Positions 1 through 7,280 of a DNA stretch of 16,400 nt are shown one piece after another. The notes under the pieces are model-generated. The model had not been told where the DNA came from. It worked only from the letters and a program-made list of their open reading frames with translations, and made no database searches. The DNA is from CAYOBW01 sp964402115. GTDB taxonomy: Bacteria > Verrucomicrobiota > Kiritimatiellia > UBA8416 > CAYOBW01. The stretch spans positions 1-16,400 of the forward strand of contig CAYOBW010000151.1 in the NCBI GenBank assembly GCA_964402115.1, given 5' to 3'. The number at the start of each line of letters is the position of its first letter. Position 1 is the stretch's first letter. The position numbers were made by a program, and so were the translations under genes.

Positions 1-10
1 GGTAGCGCCG

Positions 11-129
11 CAGTGACCGGGGGACTCGCATGGCACATAACGGCCGGGGACGGCCGTCTCCATGGAGCGGGCAGGAGACGTGGCGTGGAGAGGGCGGTCC
101 CCGCCGTTATCGCCCCCCCTGTGTCACTG
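11..129. repeat. Palindromic intergenic repeat element, copy 1
   Basis: This is an imperfect palindrome of about 119 bp. The inner arms at 38-62 (starting TAACGGCCGGGGACGG) and 85-108 are near-perfect reverse complements of about 24 bp. The outer ends also pair: CAGTGAC at the left and GTCACTG at the right, with G-runs facing C-runs. The core 38-118 matches a second copy at 7104-7184 in the same orientation, with 6 mismatches in 81 positions by hand alignment. It contains no ORF of note. Terminal inverted repeats together with high identity between two distant copies suggest a MITE- or REP-like element. It could also act as a transcription terminator, because copy 2 lies directly after a gene. 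No target-site duplication was identified. Confidence 0.8.
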
Positions 130-153
130 AGGAGCTACATCCCCGTGAAGGAT

Positions 154-181
154 TTGACCTGAGCACTGTCTGTGGTAGCAT
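154..181 (+). promoter_or_regulatory. Possible sigma-70-type promoter
   Basis: TTGACC at 154-159 matches five of six -35 consensus bases. TAGCAT at 176-181 matches four of six -10 bases, and the spacer is 16 bp. It lies about 147 bp upstream of the sulfatase remnant start. It may be a surviving promoter of that broken gene, but a chance match is quite possible. Confidence 0.25.
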
Positions 182-327
182 CGATTCGTGAAATCGGGAA
201 CGCTTGGCGAAAGCACCTCGGTGGTTGAGGTCTCGCACATTGACGCGAGAGGACTCAGGCTTCTCGCGGACACGCTGCAATCCATTCTGCATGTTGACTT
301 CTGTCTTCTGGCTGGCAAGGACACAAC

Positions 328-776
328 ATGCGCAGACGAATGAACCGACGCGAGTTCCTGGCCACGGTGGGCATCGCCGGTGCGTCGGCGGGGTTTGTCC
401 CATTCACCTTCTCAGCGGGCAGCGACGAAGCGGCCAGGCCGGACATGCTGCTGATCACGGTCAGAACCAGGTGATTCGTGAATGGCTGCATTTCGAACAT
501 GCGCCATGCTACAGCCAAGCACAGGCGTACCACGCGCTCACCGATGGCCGGTTCAAGTACATCTGGCGGCCGGCAGACGGCAGGGAGCACCTGTTCGACC
601 TCGATGCAGACGCAAAGGAGGAGCACGACCTCGCAGGCGATCCCGCCTCGCTCGCCACGCTGCAGGCGTGGCGCTCGCGCCTTGTGGAACGGCTTGCCAG
701 CCGGCCCGAAGGGTTTTCGCAGAATGGCGCGCTTGTGCCGGGCCGCCCCTATCGTCCACTGAACAAGGGAATGTGA
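328..776 (+). pseudogene. Sulfatase (S1 type) remnant with internal deletion and frameshift
   Basis: An ATG at 328, preceded by AAGG at 317-320, opens a 48-codon frame that reads as a Tat signal (NRREFLATVG) followed by a lipid-like hydrophobic stretch and RPDMLLITV, the usual start of a sulfatase domain. It stops at 472-474. In another frame, from about 465 to the TGA at 774-776, is a typical sulfatase C-terminus: HALTDGRFKYIWRP, a LFDLDADAKEEHDLA block and a PLNKGM end. The whole middle is missing, including the CxPxR/CxAxR formylglycine site and most metal ligands; these enzymes are usually around 450-550 residues. The intact gene would have been an exported sulfate-ester hydrolase acting on sulfated glycans. 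With the two ends out of frame and no active site, it should be non-functional. It is convergent with the glycosidase gene, whose stop lies 10 bp away. Confidence 0.85.
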
Positions 777-786
777 AGAGGGAGCG

Positions 787-2622
787 CTACGGCGCGCGCC
801 AGGCCGGCGGGAGGGCTGGATCGGCGATAAAGCGGATATCGTCTAGGTAGAAGGTCAGCGGGGCGCCCTGGCCGGAGAGCGACCAGAAGAAGCCGGACTT
901 GATCCGTCCCAGATCCTGGCCCGCGAGCGGCACGGTGTAGCGGCGCCAGTCGGTCGTGAGGTGCAGGGCCTTCAATTCCGCCCGCCCCGTATCGGGGAAG
1001 GGCTTGTCCGCGCCGATCACGCCCACCCCGAACGTTACCAGCTCCTGCCCCGTCGTCCCGCGCACCCGGAACGTGAGCGCGTTGGCGGCCGACAGGTCGT
1101 AGCCGCCCGGCTGATCGCCCCAGTCGTTCGCGGGGGATTGCCAGACCACGCCGCCCCAGTTGTCCCCGGCGCGGTACCGCACTTCCAGGCACGTGGCGCC
1201 TGTGGAGGGACCGTTCGTGCAGGCCGGGTCCAGCGCGATCGCGCCCGTATTGCCCATGTAGCCTGACGGTGTGAACGGCTGCGGCCCGCCCGCCTCGTCG
1301 TACACGACGAACGGCACGGTCGCGCGCGACGCCGGCGGCGGCAACGCGGGGCCCTCGGCGTGGAGGGGCGCGTTGGCCACCGCCCCGTTGCCCTTGCCGT
1401 CGCGGGCATAGGCGAAGAGCCGGTACCCGCCGCCGCCGGACGGCATCAGGAGCTCCGCCCGCTCCACCCCGCTGCTGACCACGCTCCCCGGGAAGTCCGG
1501 TTCCTCCGCTTGCGCGTCGCCGCCCGTGCTGTGCACCGCCGCCTCGCGCCGCAGCACCCACTGCACCGTCAGCGCATCGCCGTCCGGGTCTGTCGCCTGC
1601 CAGCTCGCCCGCACGCGGTCGCCGCCGCGCAGGCCCTCCCGGCGATCGAGCGTGATCTCGCTCACGACGGGACAGCGGTTCGCGGGCGGCTGGCCCCCCC
1701 ACGCCTCGGTCATGGCCTCGACTGCGGCGAGCCGCGTGCCGTCGCGCAGGAACATCCCGAACCACGTCGCGGTGGCCTCCTGCTTATGGCCCCAGATGAA
1801 CGCGTAGGCACCGAGACACCACGCCGGCTGCGCCTCGACCGTGGCGCGATACGCTTCGCGGTACGTCCGCGCTTTCGCCGTGCTGCTCACTTCAAGCGGC
1901 GCGGCCCATGCGGTCTTGGCGCACTCCCACTGTCCAACTGGACCGAACTCACTCACGATAAACGGCTTGCGTCCACCGGCGTCGCGGTAGCGCCGCGCCA
2001 GCGTCGTGGCGCCACCGTAGCTGTTGATGCCGAGGATGTCGACGTCCGGGCAGTGGGCGTTGAATGCGGCCACCTTCTCCGCGGAGATCTCGGCGACGAC
2101 GGTCAGCACGGGGTGCGCGGGGTCGAGCGCCTTCGCGGCACGCGCGAGATCGTTCACCGCCTGCCACACGGCGGGATCCTTCCCGTCGCCTTCCATCTCG
2201 TTGCCGATGCCCCACAGCAGCACGGCGGGATGGTCCTTCAGGCCTGCCAGCGCTTTCAGGATGCCGTCTCGCTGCGCGCCGACGGCCGCGGCGTCCCCGT
2301 ACTTGAAGCCATGCCGCGGATGTCCCAGCCAGAAACCCACCGTCACCGTCAGGCCCAGGGCCTGCGCACGGTCGAGCAGCGGTCGCGCGCCCTCGGGGTC
2401 CCAGGTCCGCAAGGAGTTGCCGCCGGCTGCCGCGAGGGCGTCGAGGTGATCCCTGCCGCCGCCGCCCTTGATGACGTAGGGCTGACCGTCGCGCAGCAAC
2501 CGCCAGCCGTCCGCCCCGCCCTCCACGCGCACCGCCACCGGCGCAGCCGCAGCCCGGCCGGCCGCAATCGCCACGCACACGGCCAACCCGGCAGCCGCCG
2601 CCCAACGCTGTTTGCCATGCAT
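787..2622 (-). CDS. Secreted clan GH-A glycoside hydrolase with accessory beta domains
   Basis: This 611-residue protein starts at the ATG at 2622, chosen because AGGAGG (complement of 2629-2634) sits 6 nt upstream and a signal peptide (about 1-27, ending AAAAP) follows directly. The frame stays open much further upstream, but that stretch looks non-coding. Residues about 30-312 form a GH2/GH5-like TIM barrel. GIGNEME places the likely acid/base at Glu142, and FIVSEFGP places the likely nucleophile at Glu225. Residues about 313-430 contain TDPDGDALTVQW, an Ig/PKD-like segment. Residues about 435-603 form a jelly-roll carbohydrate-binding-like domain ending in YLDDIRF. The role is extracytoplasmic cleavage of a beta-linked glycan; the substrate and exact GH family are not determined. 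It is convergent with the sulfatase remnant and divergent from the propeller protein. Confidence 0.85.
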   Translation of the reverse strand: MHGKQRWAAAAGLAVCVAIAAGRAAAAPVAVRVEGGADGWRLLRDGQPYVIKGGGGRDHLDALAAAGGNSLRTWDPEGARPLLDRAQALGLTVTVGFWLGHPRHGFKYGDAAAVGAQRDGILKALAGLKDHPAVLLWGIGNEMEGDGKDPAVWQAVNDLARAAKALDPAHPVLTVVAEISAEKVAAFNAHCPDVDILGINSYGGATTLARRYRDAGGRKPFIVSEFGPVGQWECAKTAWAAPLEVSSTAKARTYREAYRATVEAQPAWCLGAYAFIWGHKQEATATWFGMFLRDGTRLAAVEAMTEAWGGQPPANRCPVVSEITLDRREGLRGGDRVRASWQATDPDGDALTVQWVLRREAAVHSTGGDAQAEEPDFPGSVVSSGVERAELLMPSGGGGYRLFAYARDGKGNGAVANAPLHAEGPALPPPASRATVPFVVYDEAGGPQPFTPSGYMGNTGAIALDPACTNGPSTGATCLEVRYRAGDNWGGVVWQSPANDWGDQPGGYDLSAANALTFRVRGTTGQELVTFGVGVIGADKPFPDTGRAELKALHLTTDWRRYTVPLAGQDLGRIKSGFFWSLSGQGAPLTFYLDDIRFIADPALPPAWRAP

Positions 2623-2644
2623 CGAATACCTCCTGGATGGACGC

Positions 2645-2672
2645 ATACTGAACCGCAAAACGTCGAAGTCAA
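2645..2672 (-). promoter_or_regulatory. Candidate promoter of the glycosidase gene
   Basis: On the minus strand, TTGACT (complement of 2667-2672) is followed after 16 bp by CAGTAT (complement of 2645-2650). This would start transcription about 15 nt upstream of the ATG at 2622, just before the strong AGGAGG site. The -35 is good (5 of 6) and the -10 is weak (3 of 6). The location in a divergent intergenic region supports it. Confidence 0.35.
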
Positions 2673-3012
2673 TCCCGTTCCTGCGCGGTTGTCTTTGGAC
2701 TCGCCCGCTTGGAGTCTTGGGACAGTGGCGTAGTTCCGACTTCGAACCAGCCGCTCGCCCCTGGTGCTCACGGCTCCGCAGAGCGTCACCCTCCCCAAGC
2801 GGATGCAGGCCAGGCTTGATGTCCTCCACCGGGGGGCGAGACGCCGTCGACCCGCAAGAGCACGCGACGACATTGAGGCGCCGCATGTCTGCAGCGGCGC
2901 TTACGCACGGATCAAGGCCCATTCTCCTGTGGCCACGGGCTGCGCGTCGTGGTATCCTTCTTGCGTACTTGATCGGGCGCATGGCGGGGCGGGGGGAGAC
3001 GGAGAGTGGTGA
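2673..3012. other. Divergent intergenic region
   Basis: I see no convincing gene in these 340 bp between two divergent start codons. Open frames here translate to Arg/Pro/Ser-rich nonsense. Two small features are visible. A perfect 7-bp inverted repeat, GCGCCGC at 2878-2884 and GCGGCGC at 2894-2900 with a 9-nt loop, could form a hairpin or operator. TGGTATCCT at 2950-2958 resembles an extended -10 (TGnTATnnT) for the rightward gene, giving a leader of about 50 nt, but no good -35 accompanies it. Confidence 0.5.
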
Positions 3013-6000
3013 TTGAAAACGGTTAGTCGTGTCGGCGTTTCCCTCGCGAGCGCGTGCTTTCTCCTGGCCCATCCCGTTGCCGGCCAGGCTGCCCTGCTTT
3101 CGATAACCAACGATTTCACGGCGACCACCCTGGCCTACAACGGCAATCAGCCCTACGCCAAGCGCACGGTGACCACAGCCTTCCCCGGCGCCCAGAACCT
3201 CTGCGCCACGGACCTGAACCGCGACGGCAACATGGACCTCCTGGGGTGCTCGCAGACGGGAAGCAACATGTCCGAGGCTGGCGGCCGCGTGGCGTGGTGG
3301 GAGAACCGCGGCGCCGGCACGGGGTGGGTGACCCACGCCATCAGCGGCAACCTCAAGCAGGTCTACACCGTTGCCGCGGCGGACCTCAATGGCGACACGC
3401 ATATGGATGTCGTTGCGAGCGTATACTATGCGGACGATCTCATCTGGTGGCGCAACAACGGCGGCGCCGGCACCAACTGGACGGAAAGGGTCATCGACGC
3501 GAACTTCAGCCGCCCCTACGGCGTCGGGACCGGCGACCTGAATGGCGACGGGCGCATGGACGTGTTCGCCGGCTCCACGGCGGGCGACCAGATCGCGTGG
3601 TGGCAGAACAACACCGGCGCCGGCACGAACTGGACGCGCCGGATCGTGGACGCGTCATTCGACCAGCCGTACGGTCTGGGCGCCGCGGACGTCGATGGCG
3701 ATGGCGATCTCGACCTGTTCGGCACGGCCTTCTCCGGCGACATGATCGCGTGGTGGGAGAACGCCAACGGCGCGGGGACGGCCTGGACACGGCACGTCGT
3801 GACCGACACGTTCAGCTACGCATCCGCGGCGGCCTGCGCGGATATGGACGGCGATGGCGACGTCGACTTCGCGGCGGCGTCGTCAATCGCAAACACGATA
3901 GCCTGGTGGGAGAACACCGACGGCTTCGCCACGACCTGGACCCTGCATACCGTGGATACCCAGTACCGGGGGGCGCGCGACATCGTGGCGCGCGATCTGG
4001 ACGCGGACGGGGACGTGGACCTGGTCGCGCCGGCCACGACGGACAACGACCTGGCCTGGTGGGAGAACCTCAACCGCAGCGGGACCGCGTGGGTCCGACG
4101 AACCCTCGACGCGAACTTCACGGGTGCGAGCGGGGTTTGCGTCGCGGACGTCAACGCCGATGGCGAGCTGGACGTGGCGGCCACGGGGGCTTCCACCACA
4201 ACCCGCGCCGGGGCCATTGCCTGGTGGCGCAACCCGGCGACAAATCGCTACCTCTTCCTCCCGCCGACCGACACACAGACCGTGCCGGACGCAGCCAACG
4301 CCTTCATCAGCGTGCGTGCAAGCCCGCTGTTCAGCGGCGACACGCAGCGCGTGTGCCGGGGGTGGGTGGGATCGGGGAGCATCCCTTCCAGCGGCTCAGC
4401 CACGGCCATCGGGCCGCTCGCCTTGACCCTGGACTCGACGCTGCGCTGGACCTGGCAGACCCAGTACCGCCTGTCCCTGGCCGCCCGCTCCAACGGCACG
4501 GTGAATGCCGAGGGCGGCTGGTACGCGGACGGCGCCTCTGTCGAACTGTGGGCCACACCCGCGACGATGTACGTTTTCGACCGCTGGGAGGGGGACCTCG
4601 ATCCGGGCGTCACGAATCTCAACCCCGTGGCCGTGACCATGGATCGCGGGCGCCGGGTCACAGCCGTCTTCCGGGAGGTCGACAACGTGGTCGTCTCCTC
4701 CGCCGGCCCGCACGGCTCCATTTATCCCACCGGCACACAGGGTGTGGAGCACGCCGAAAGCCTCACGTACACCATGGTGCCCGACCCCCACTACCACGTT
4801 GACGCCGTCTACGTCGACGGCTCGCACGTGGGCAACGCCAAGACCTACACGTTCCTGAGCGTGACCAACGACCATGCCATTCGCGTCACGTTCGCCGCCA
4901 ACGCCTACACCCTCACCGTCAGCAACCGCTTCGCCGTCTCCCACGCGATCGAAAACGGCAGTCCCGGTTTCGATCCGCCGGTTACCGTCGCCGCCGACCC
5001 GCTGTCGTTCACGTCCCTCGCCCTCGCGGACCTGGACGGCGACGGGGCGGAGGACCTCGTCTGTGTGCGCGATGTCACGCGCGAGCTCGTCTGGTATCGC
5101 CGCCTGGACCCGTCCGGATACAATTGGAACGCGCAGCTCCTGCTGACCAACGCGCCGGGCCTCACCGCGCTGCTCAGCGCCGATATCGACAGCGACGGCG
5201 ACATGGACCTGGCCACGTACAGCACGGTTTCGAACGCCCTTTACTGGATGGAGAACCTCGACGGCAGCGCCACCAACTGGCACGCGCGCCCGCTGGATAC
5301 CAGCGGCCAGATGCTAACCGCGCTCGCCGCCGACGACTTCAACGGCGACGGGCGCATGGACCTCGCCGGTGTGTCTTCCGCCCCCGGACAGATCACCATC
5401 TGGCTTCAGCCGGCGGACACGAGCGACTGGCAGAGTGTCGACGTCAACAACACCTCGTGGGGCGTCAGCGCCCTCGCCGTCGGCCGCCTCGACACGAACT
5501 CCGCCCCAGACCTCGTCACCGCCAGTCCGTCCGACCTCACGCTGCGCTGGTGGTCGAACGCCGCCGGGGACGGCCTGAACTGGCAGCCGCACGACATCGG
5601 TTCCGGCGGGCATGCCATCGTGCAAGTCGCGCTGGCGGATTTCGACGGCGATGGAGACACGGACGTGGCGGGGGCCGACTCCGGCAGCTTCGCGGTCTTC
5701 TGGTGGCGTAACGACGGCACGGGCGAGGGCTGGCAGGAGACCCGCGTGGCCGACGGCGTGCCCTCCCCCGCGGACCTGGTCGCCGCCGACCTGGACCGCG
5801 ACGGCGACCTCGATCTCGCCGGCACGTCGGTCGGCGCCTCCATCCTGTACTGGTGCGAGAACCTCGATGGCCGGGGCCAGTCCTGGCAGATGCGCACGGT
5901 TGACGGGTTTCTGCCCAGTTCTGCGCGCCTCGCCGTGTCGGACATGAACGGCGACAGCGAGCCGGACATTGTCGGCACGGCCGGCCTCTACCGCCCCCTG

Positions 6001-7062
6001 GCCTGGTGGCCCAACCGCCCCCTGTCACGTCGCATGCTGACGCCGCCGGCGGACTCCGTCACGTATCTGTATGGCACCAGCATCCGCTGCGTGCTTACCA
6101 ACGGCGTGCTGGCGACGCCCGCCGTCCGCAGTCGTTGCACCGGCTGGCGCGCCACGGGCAGCGCCCCTTCGTCCGGAACCGGCCTGCAAACCGCCCCGTT
6201 CACCCTCGCCGCCGACACCGCCATCACCTGGCTCTGGCAGACCGAGTATCCGCTGACGGTGCACGCGGACACAAACGGCCTCGTCGACCCGCCTTCCGGC
6301 TGGTATCCGGAGGGTGCGCTGGCCCTGTGGGCCTACCCGTCGAACGGCTACGCCTTCGCGGGGTGGACGGGCGACGTCCCGCCGGCCGAACGTTTCGAGA
6401 ACCCGGGCCGGCTGACGCTCGACGCGGCGCGCACGGTCCGCGTGGACTTCGTGGCCGGCGACTTCGTCATCCTCGCGGAATCCCCCGCCGGCGCCCTGCT
6501 CTCGCCGTCCGGGCTGGTCGGCGTCGCGATCGGCGCCAATGTGCCGTTCCGCTTCGCCACCGGGCCGGGAACCTGCGTGGGCGCGCTGCTGGTCGACGGC
6601 GAACGGCTCCCGCCTGACGACCGCTACACCTTCTTCAACGTCATTGCCAACCACCGGCTGGGCGCGGAGCTCGCGCCGGAAACGCCCGAGACCGATACGG
6701 ACGGCGACCACCTGCCCAACGTGGAGGAGTACACCGCGGGGTCCTCGGCCTACGATCGTGACACGGATGACGACGGAGCCGACGACCTGCACGAGGCCAT
6801 CGCCGGAACCGTGCCGACGAATGCAGCCAGCCGATTGGTCACGAGCGTTGCGGTTGGCGCCGACTTCCGCTCGGTCGTGGTACGCTGGCCCACCGTGACC
6901 AACCGCACGTACTCCCTGCTTTTCCTGCCGCAGGCGCCGACGGGCGACTGGTCCACCGTCGCCGGCCAGACCAATCTCCCCGGCACAGGCGCGGTCAGGG
7001 CCTACACAAACGACGCACCCTCGCCCACCGGCTTCTACCGGGCGCGCGCGCGACGGCCGTGA
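3013..7062 (+). CDS. Large exported protein with two FG-GAP/VCBS propellers and InlB-like modules
   Basis: This 1349-residue protein has a TTG start at 3013, chosen because GGAGAG (3001-3006) precedes it and MKTVSRVGVSLASACFLL begins a clear signal peptide ending near AGQA (about residue 26). Residues about 33-411 hold seven FG-GAP-like repeats, each with a DxNxDGxxD-type Ca-binding loop and an AWWEN-like strand. Residues about 412-631 are a divergent InlB B-repeat-like module. Residues about 632-1002 hold seven more FG-GAP-like repeats, one degenerate (RLDTNSAPD). Residues about 1003-1225 are a second InlB-like module. Residues about 1226-1275 form a thrombospondin-3-like Ca linker (DTDGD, DTDDDGADD, GTVPTNA). 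A C-terminal beta domain ends in GFYRARARRP. It is probably a cell-surface or secreted adhesion/binding protein; the ligand is unknown and no catalytic motif was seen. Confidence 0.88.
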   Translation: MKTVSRVGVSLASACFLLAHPVAGQAALLSITNDFTATTLAYNGNQPYAKRTVTTAFPGAQNLCATDLNRDGNMDLLGCSQTGSNMSEAGGRVAWWENRGAGTGWVTHAISGNLKQVYTVAAADLNGDTHMDVVASVYYADDLIWWRNNGGAGTNWTERVIDANFSRPYGVGTGDLNGDGRMDVFAGSTAGDQIAWWQNNTGAGTNWTRRIVDASFDQPYGLGAADVDGDGDLDLFGTAFSGDMIAWWENANGAGTAWTRHVVTDTFSYASAAACADMDGDGDVDFAAASSIANTIAWWENTDGFATTWTLHTVDTQYRGARDIVARDLDADGDVDLVAPATTDNDLAWWENLNRSGTAWVRRTLDANFTGASGVCVADVNADGELDVAATGASTTTRAGAIAWWRNPATNRYLFLPPTDTQTVPDAANAFISVRASPLFSGDTQRVCRGWVGSGSIPSSGSATAIGPLALTLDSTLRWTWQTQYRLSLAARSNGTVNAEGGWYADGASVELWATPATMYVFDRWEGDLDPGVTNLNPVAVTMDRGRRVTAVFREVDNVVVSSAGPHGSIYPTGTQGVEHAESLTYTMVPDPHYHVDAVYVDGSHVGNAKTYTFLSVTNDHAIRVTFAANAYTLTVSNRFAVSHAIENGSPGFDPPVTVAADPLSFTSLALADLDGDGAEDLVCVRDVTRELVWYRRLDPSGYNWNAQLLLTNAPGLTALLSADIDSDGDMDLATYSTVSNALYWMENLDGSATNWHARPLDTSGQMLTALAADDFNGDGRMDLAGVSSAPGQITIWLQPADTSDWQSVDVNNTSWGVSALAVGRLDTNSAPDLVTASPSDLTLRWWSNAAGDGLNWQPHDIGSGGHAIVQVALADFDGDGDTDVAGADSGSFAVFWWRNDGTGEGWQETRVADGVPSPADLVAADLDRDGDLDLAGTSVGASILYWCENLDGRGQSWQMRTVDGFLPSSARLAVSDMNGDSEPDIVGTAGLYRPLAWWPNRPLSRRMLTPPADSVTYLYGTSIRCVLTNGVLATPAVRSRCTGWRATGSAPSSGTGLQTAPFTLAADTAITWLWQTEYPLTVHADTNGLVDPPSGWYPEGALALWAYPSNGYAFAGWTGDVPPAERFENPGRLTLDAARTVRVDFVAGDFVILAESPAGALLSPSGLVGVAIGANVPFRFATGPGTCVGALLVDGERLPPDDRYTFFNVIANHRLGAELAPETPETDTDGDHLPNVEEYTAGSSAYDRDTDDDGADDLHEAIAGTVPTNAASRLVTSVAVGADFRSVVVRWPTVTNRTYSLLFLPQAPTGDWSTVAGQTNLPGTGAVRAYTNDAPSPTGFYRARARRP

Positions 7063-7073
7063 CAGGCAACACC

Positions 7074-7194
7074 GCACTGACACAGGGGGGCTTACCTCGC
7101 GCCTAACGGCCGGGGACGGCCGTCTCCATGGTGTGGGCAGGCGACGAGGCGTGGAGACGGCGGTCCCCGCCGTTAGCGCCCCCCGCGCCACTGC
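7074..7194. repeat. Palindromic intergenic repeat element, copy 2
   Basis: This is the second copy of the element at 11-129, in the same orientation. The core 7104-7184 is about 93% identical to 38-118. Inner arms at 7104-7128 and about 7151-7174 are near-perfect reverse complements. The outer ends, GCACTGACAC with a G-run at the left and a C-run with GCCACTGC at the right, pair with a few mismatches. It begins 11 bp after the stop of the propeller-protein gene. In RNA it would fold into a very stable GC-rich hairpin, so it may serve as a terminator or 3'-end stabiliser without a U-tract. Confidence 0.8.
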
Positions 7195-7241
7195 CGCGTT
7201 ACCGTGACACCCCCTTTTCGCTGTTTCGTCCCGCGCGCTTC

Positions 7242-7250
7242 TGCTAGATT
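7242..7250 (+). promoter_or_regulatory. Possible extended -10 promoter of the GH13 gene
   Basis: TGC followed by TAGATT forms an extended -10 (TGnTATAAT-like, five of six in a loose match), about 30 nt upstream of the GTG start at 7281. No good -35 is present at 17 bp (TGTTTC), which extended -10 promoters can tolerate. It lies between the palindromic element and the ribosome-binding site GAGAGG (7268-7273). Confidence 0.3.
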
Positions 7251-7280
7251 TCCGCGCCGCTGAAACAGAGAGGCGGTACC

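Noticed and set aside
204..464. N-terminal part of the open frame that runs into the sulfatase C-terminus
   Set aside because: This stretch encodes no sulfatase-like sequence. The genuine sulfatase N-terminus with its Tat signal lies in another frame from 328.
183..482. 10-bp direct repeat GATTCGTGAA at 183-192 and 473-482, close to the sulfatase deletion junction
   Set aside because: It was considered as a scar of the deletion. The first copy is outside the gene and a match of this length is expected by chance fairly often in 500 bp.
1360..2733. 457-codon plus-strand frame opposite the glycosidase
   Set aside because: It is an antisense shadow of the GH-A gene. It has no signal peptide, ribosome-binding site or recognisable domain, and its composition is Arg/Pro/Ala-rich.
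2623..3402. Upstream extension of the glycosidase frame (would add 260 residues)
   Set aside because: The extension has no domain and overlaps the start of the divergent propeller gene. A strong AGGAGG and a signal peptide define the start at 2622.
3200..4245. FG-GAP repeats considered as DNA tandem repeats or a CRISPR-like array
   Set aside because: The periodicity is at the protein level (about 50-55 codons). The nucleotide sequence of the units is too diverged, and the reading frame is continuous throughout.
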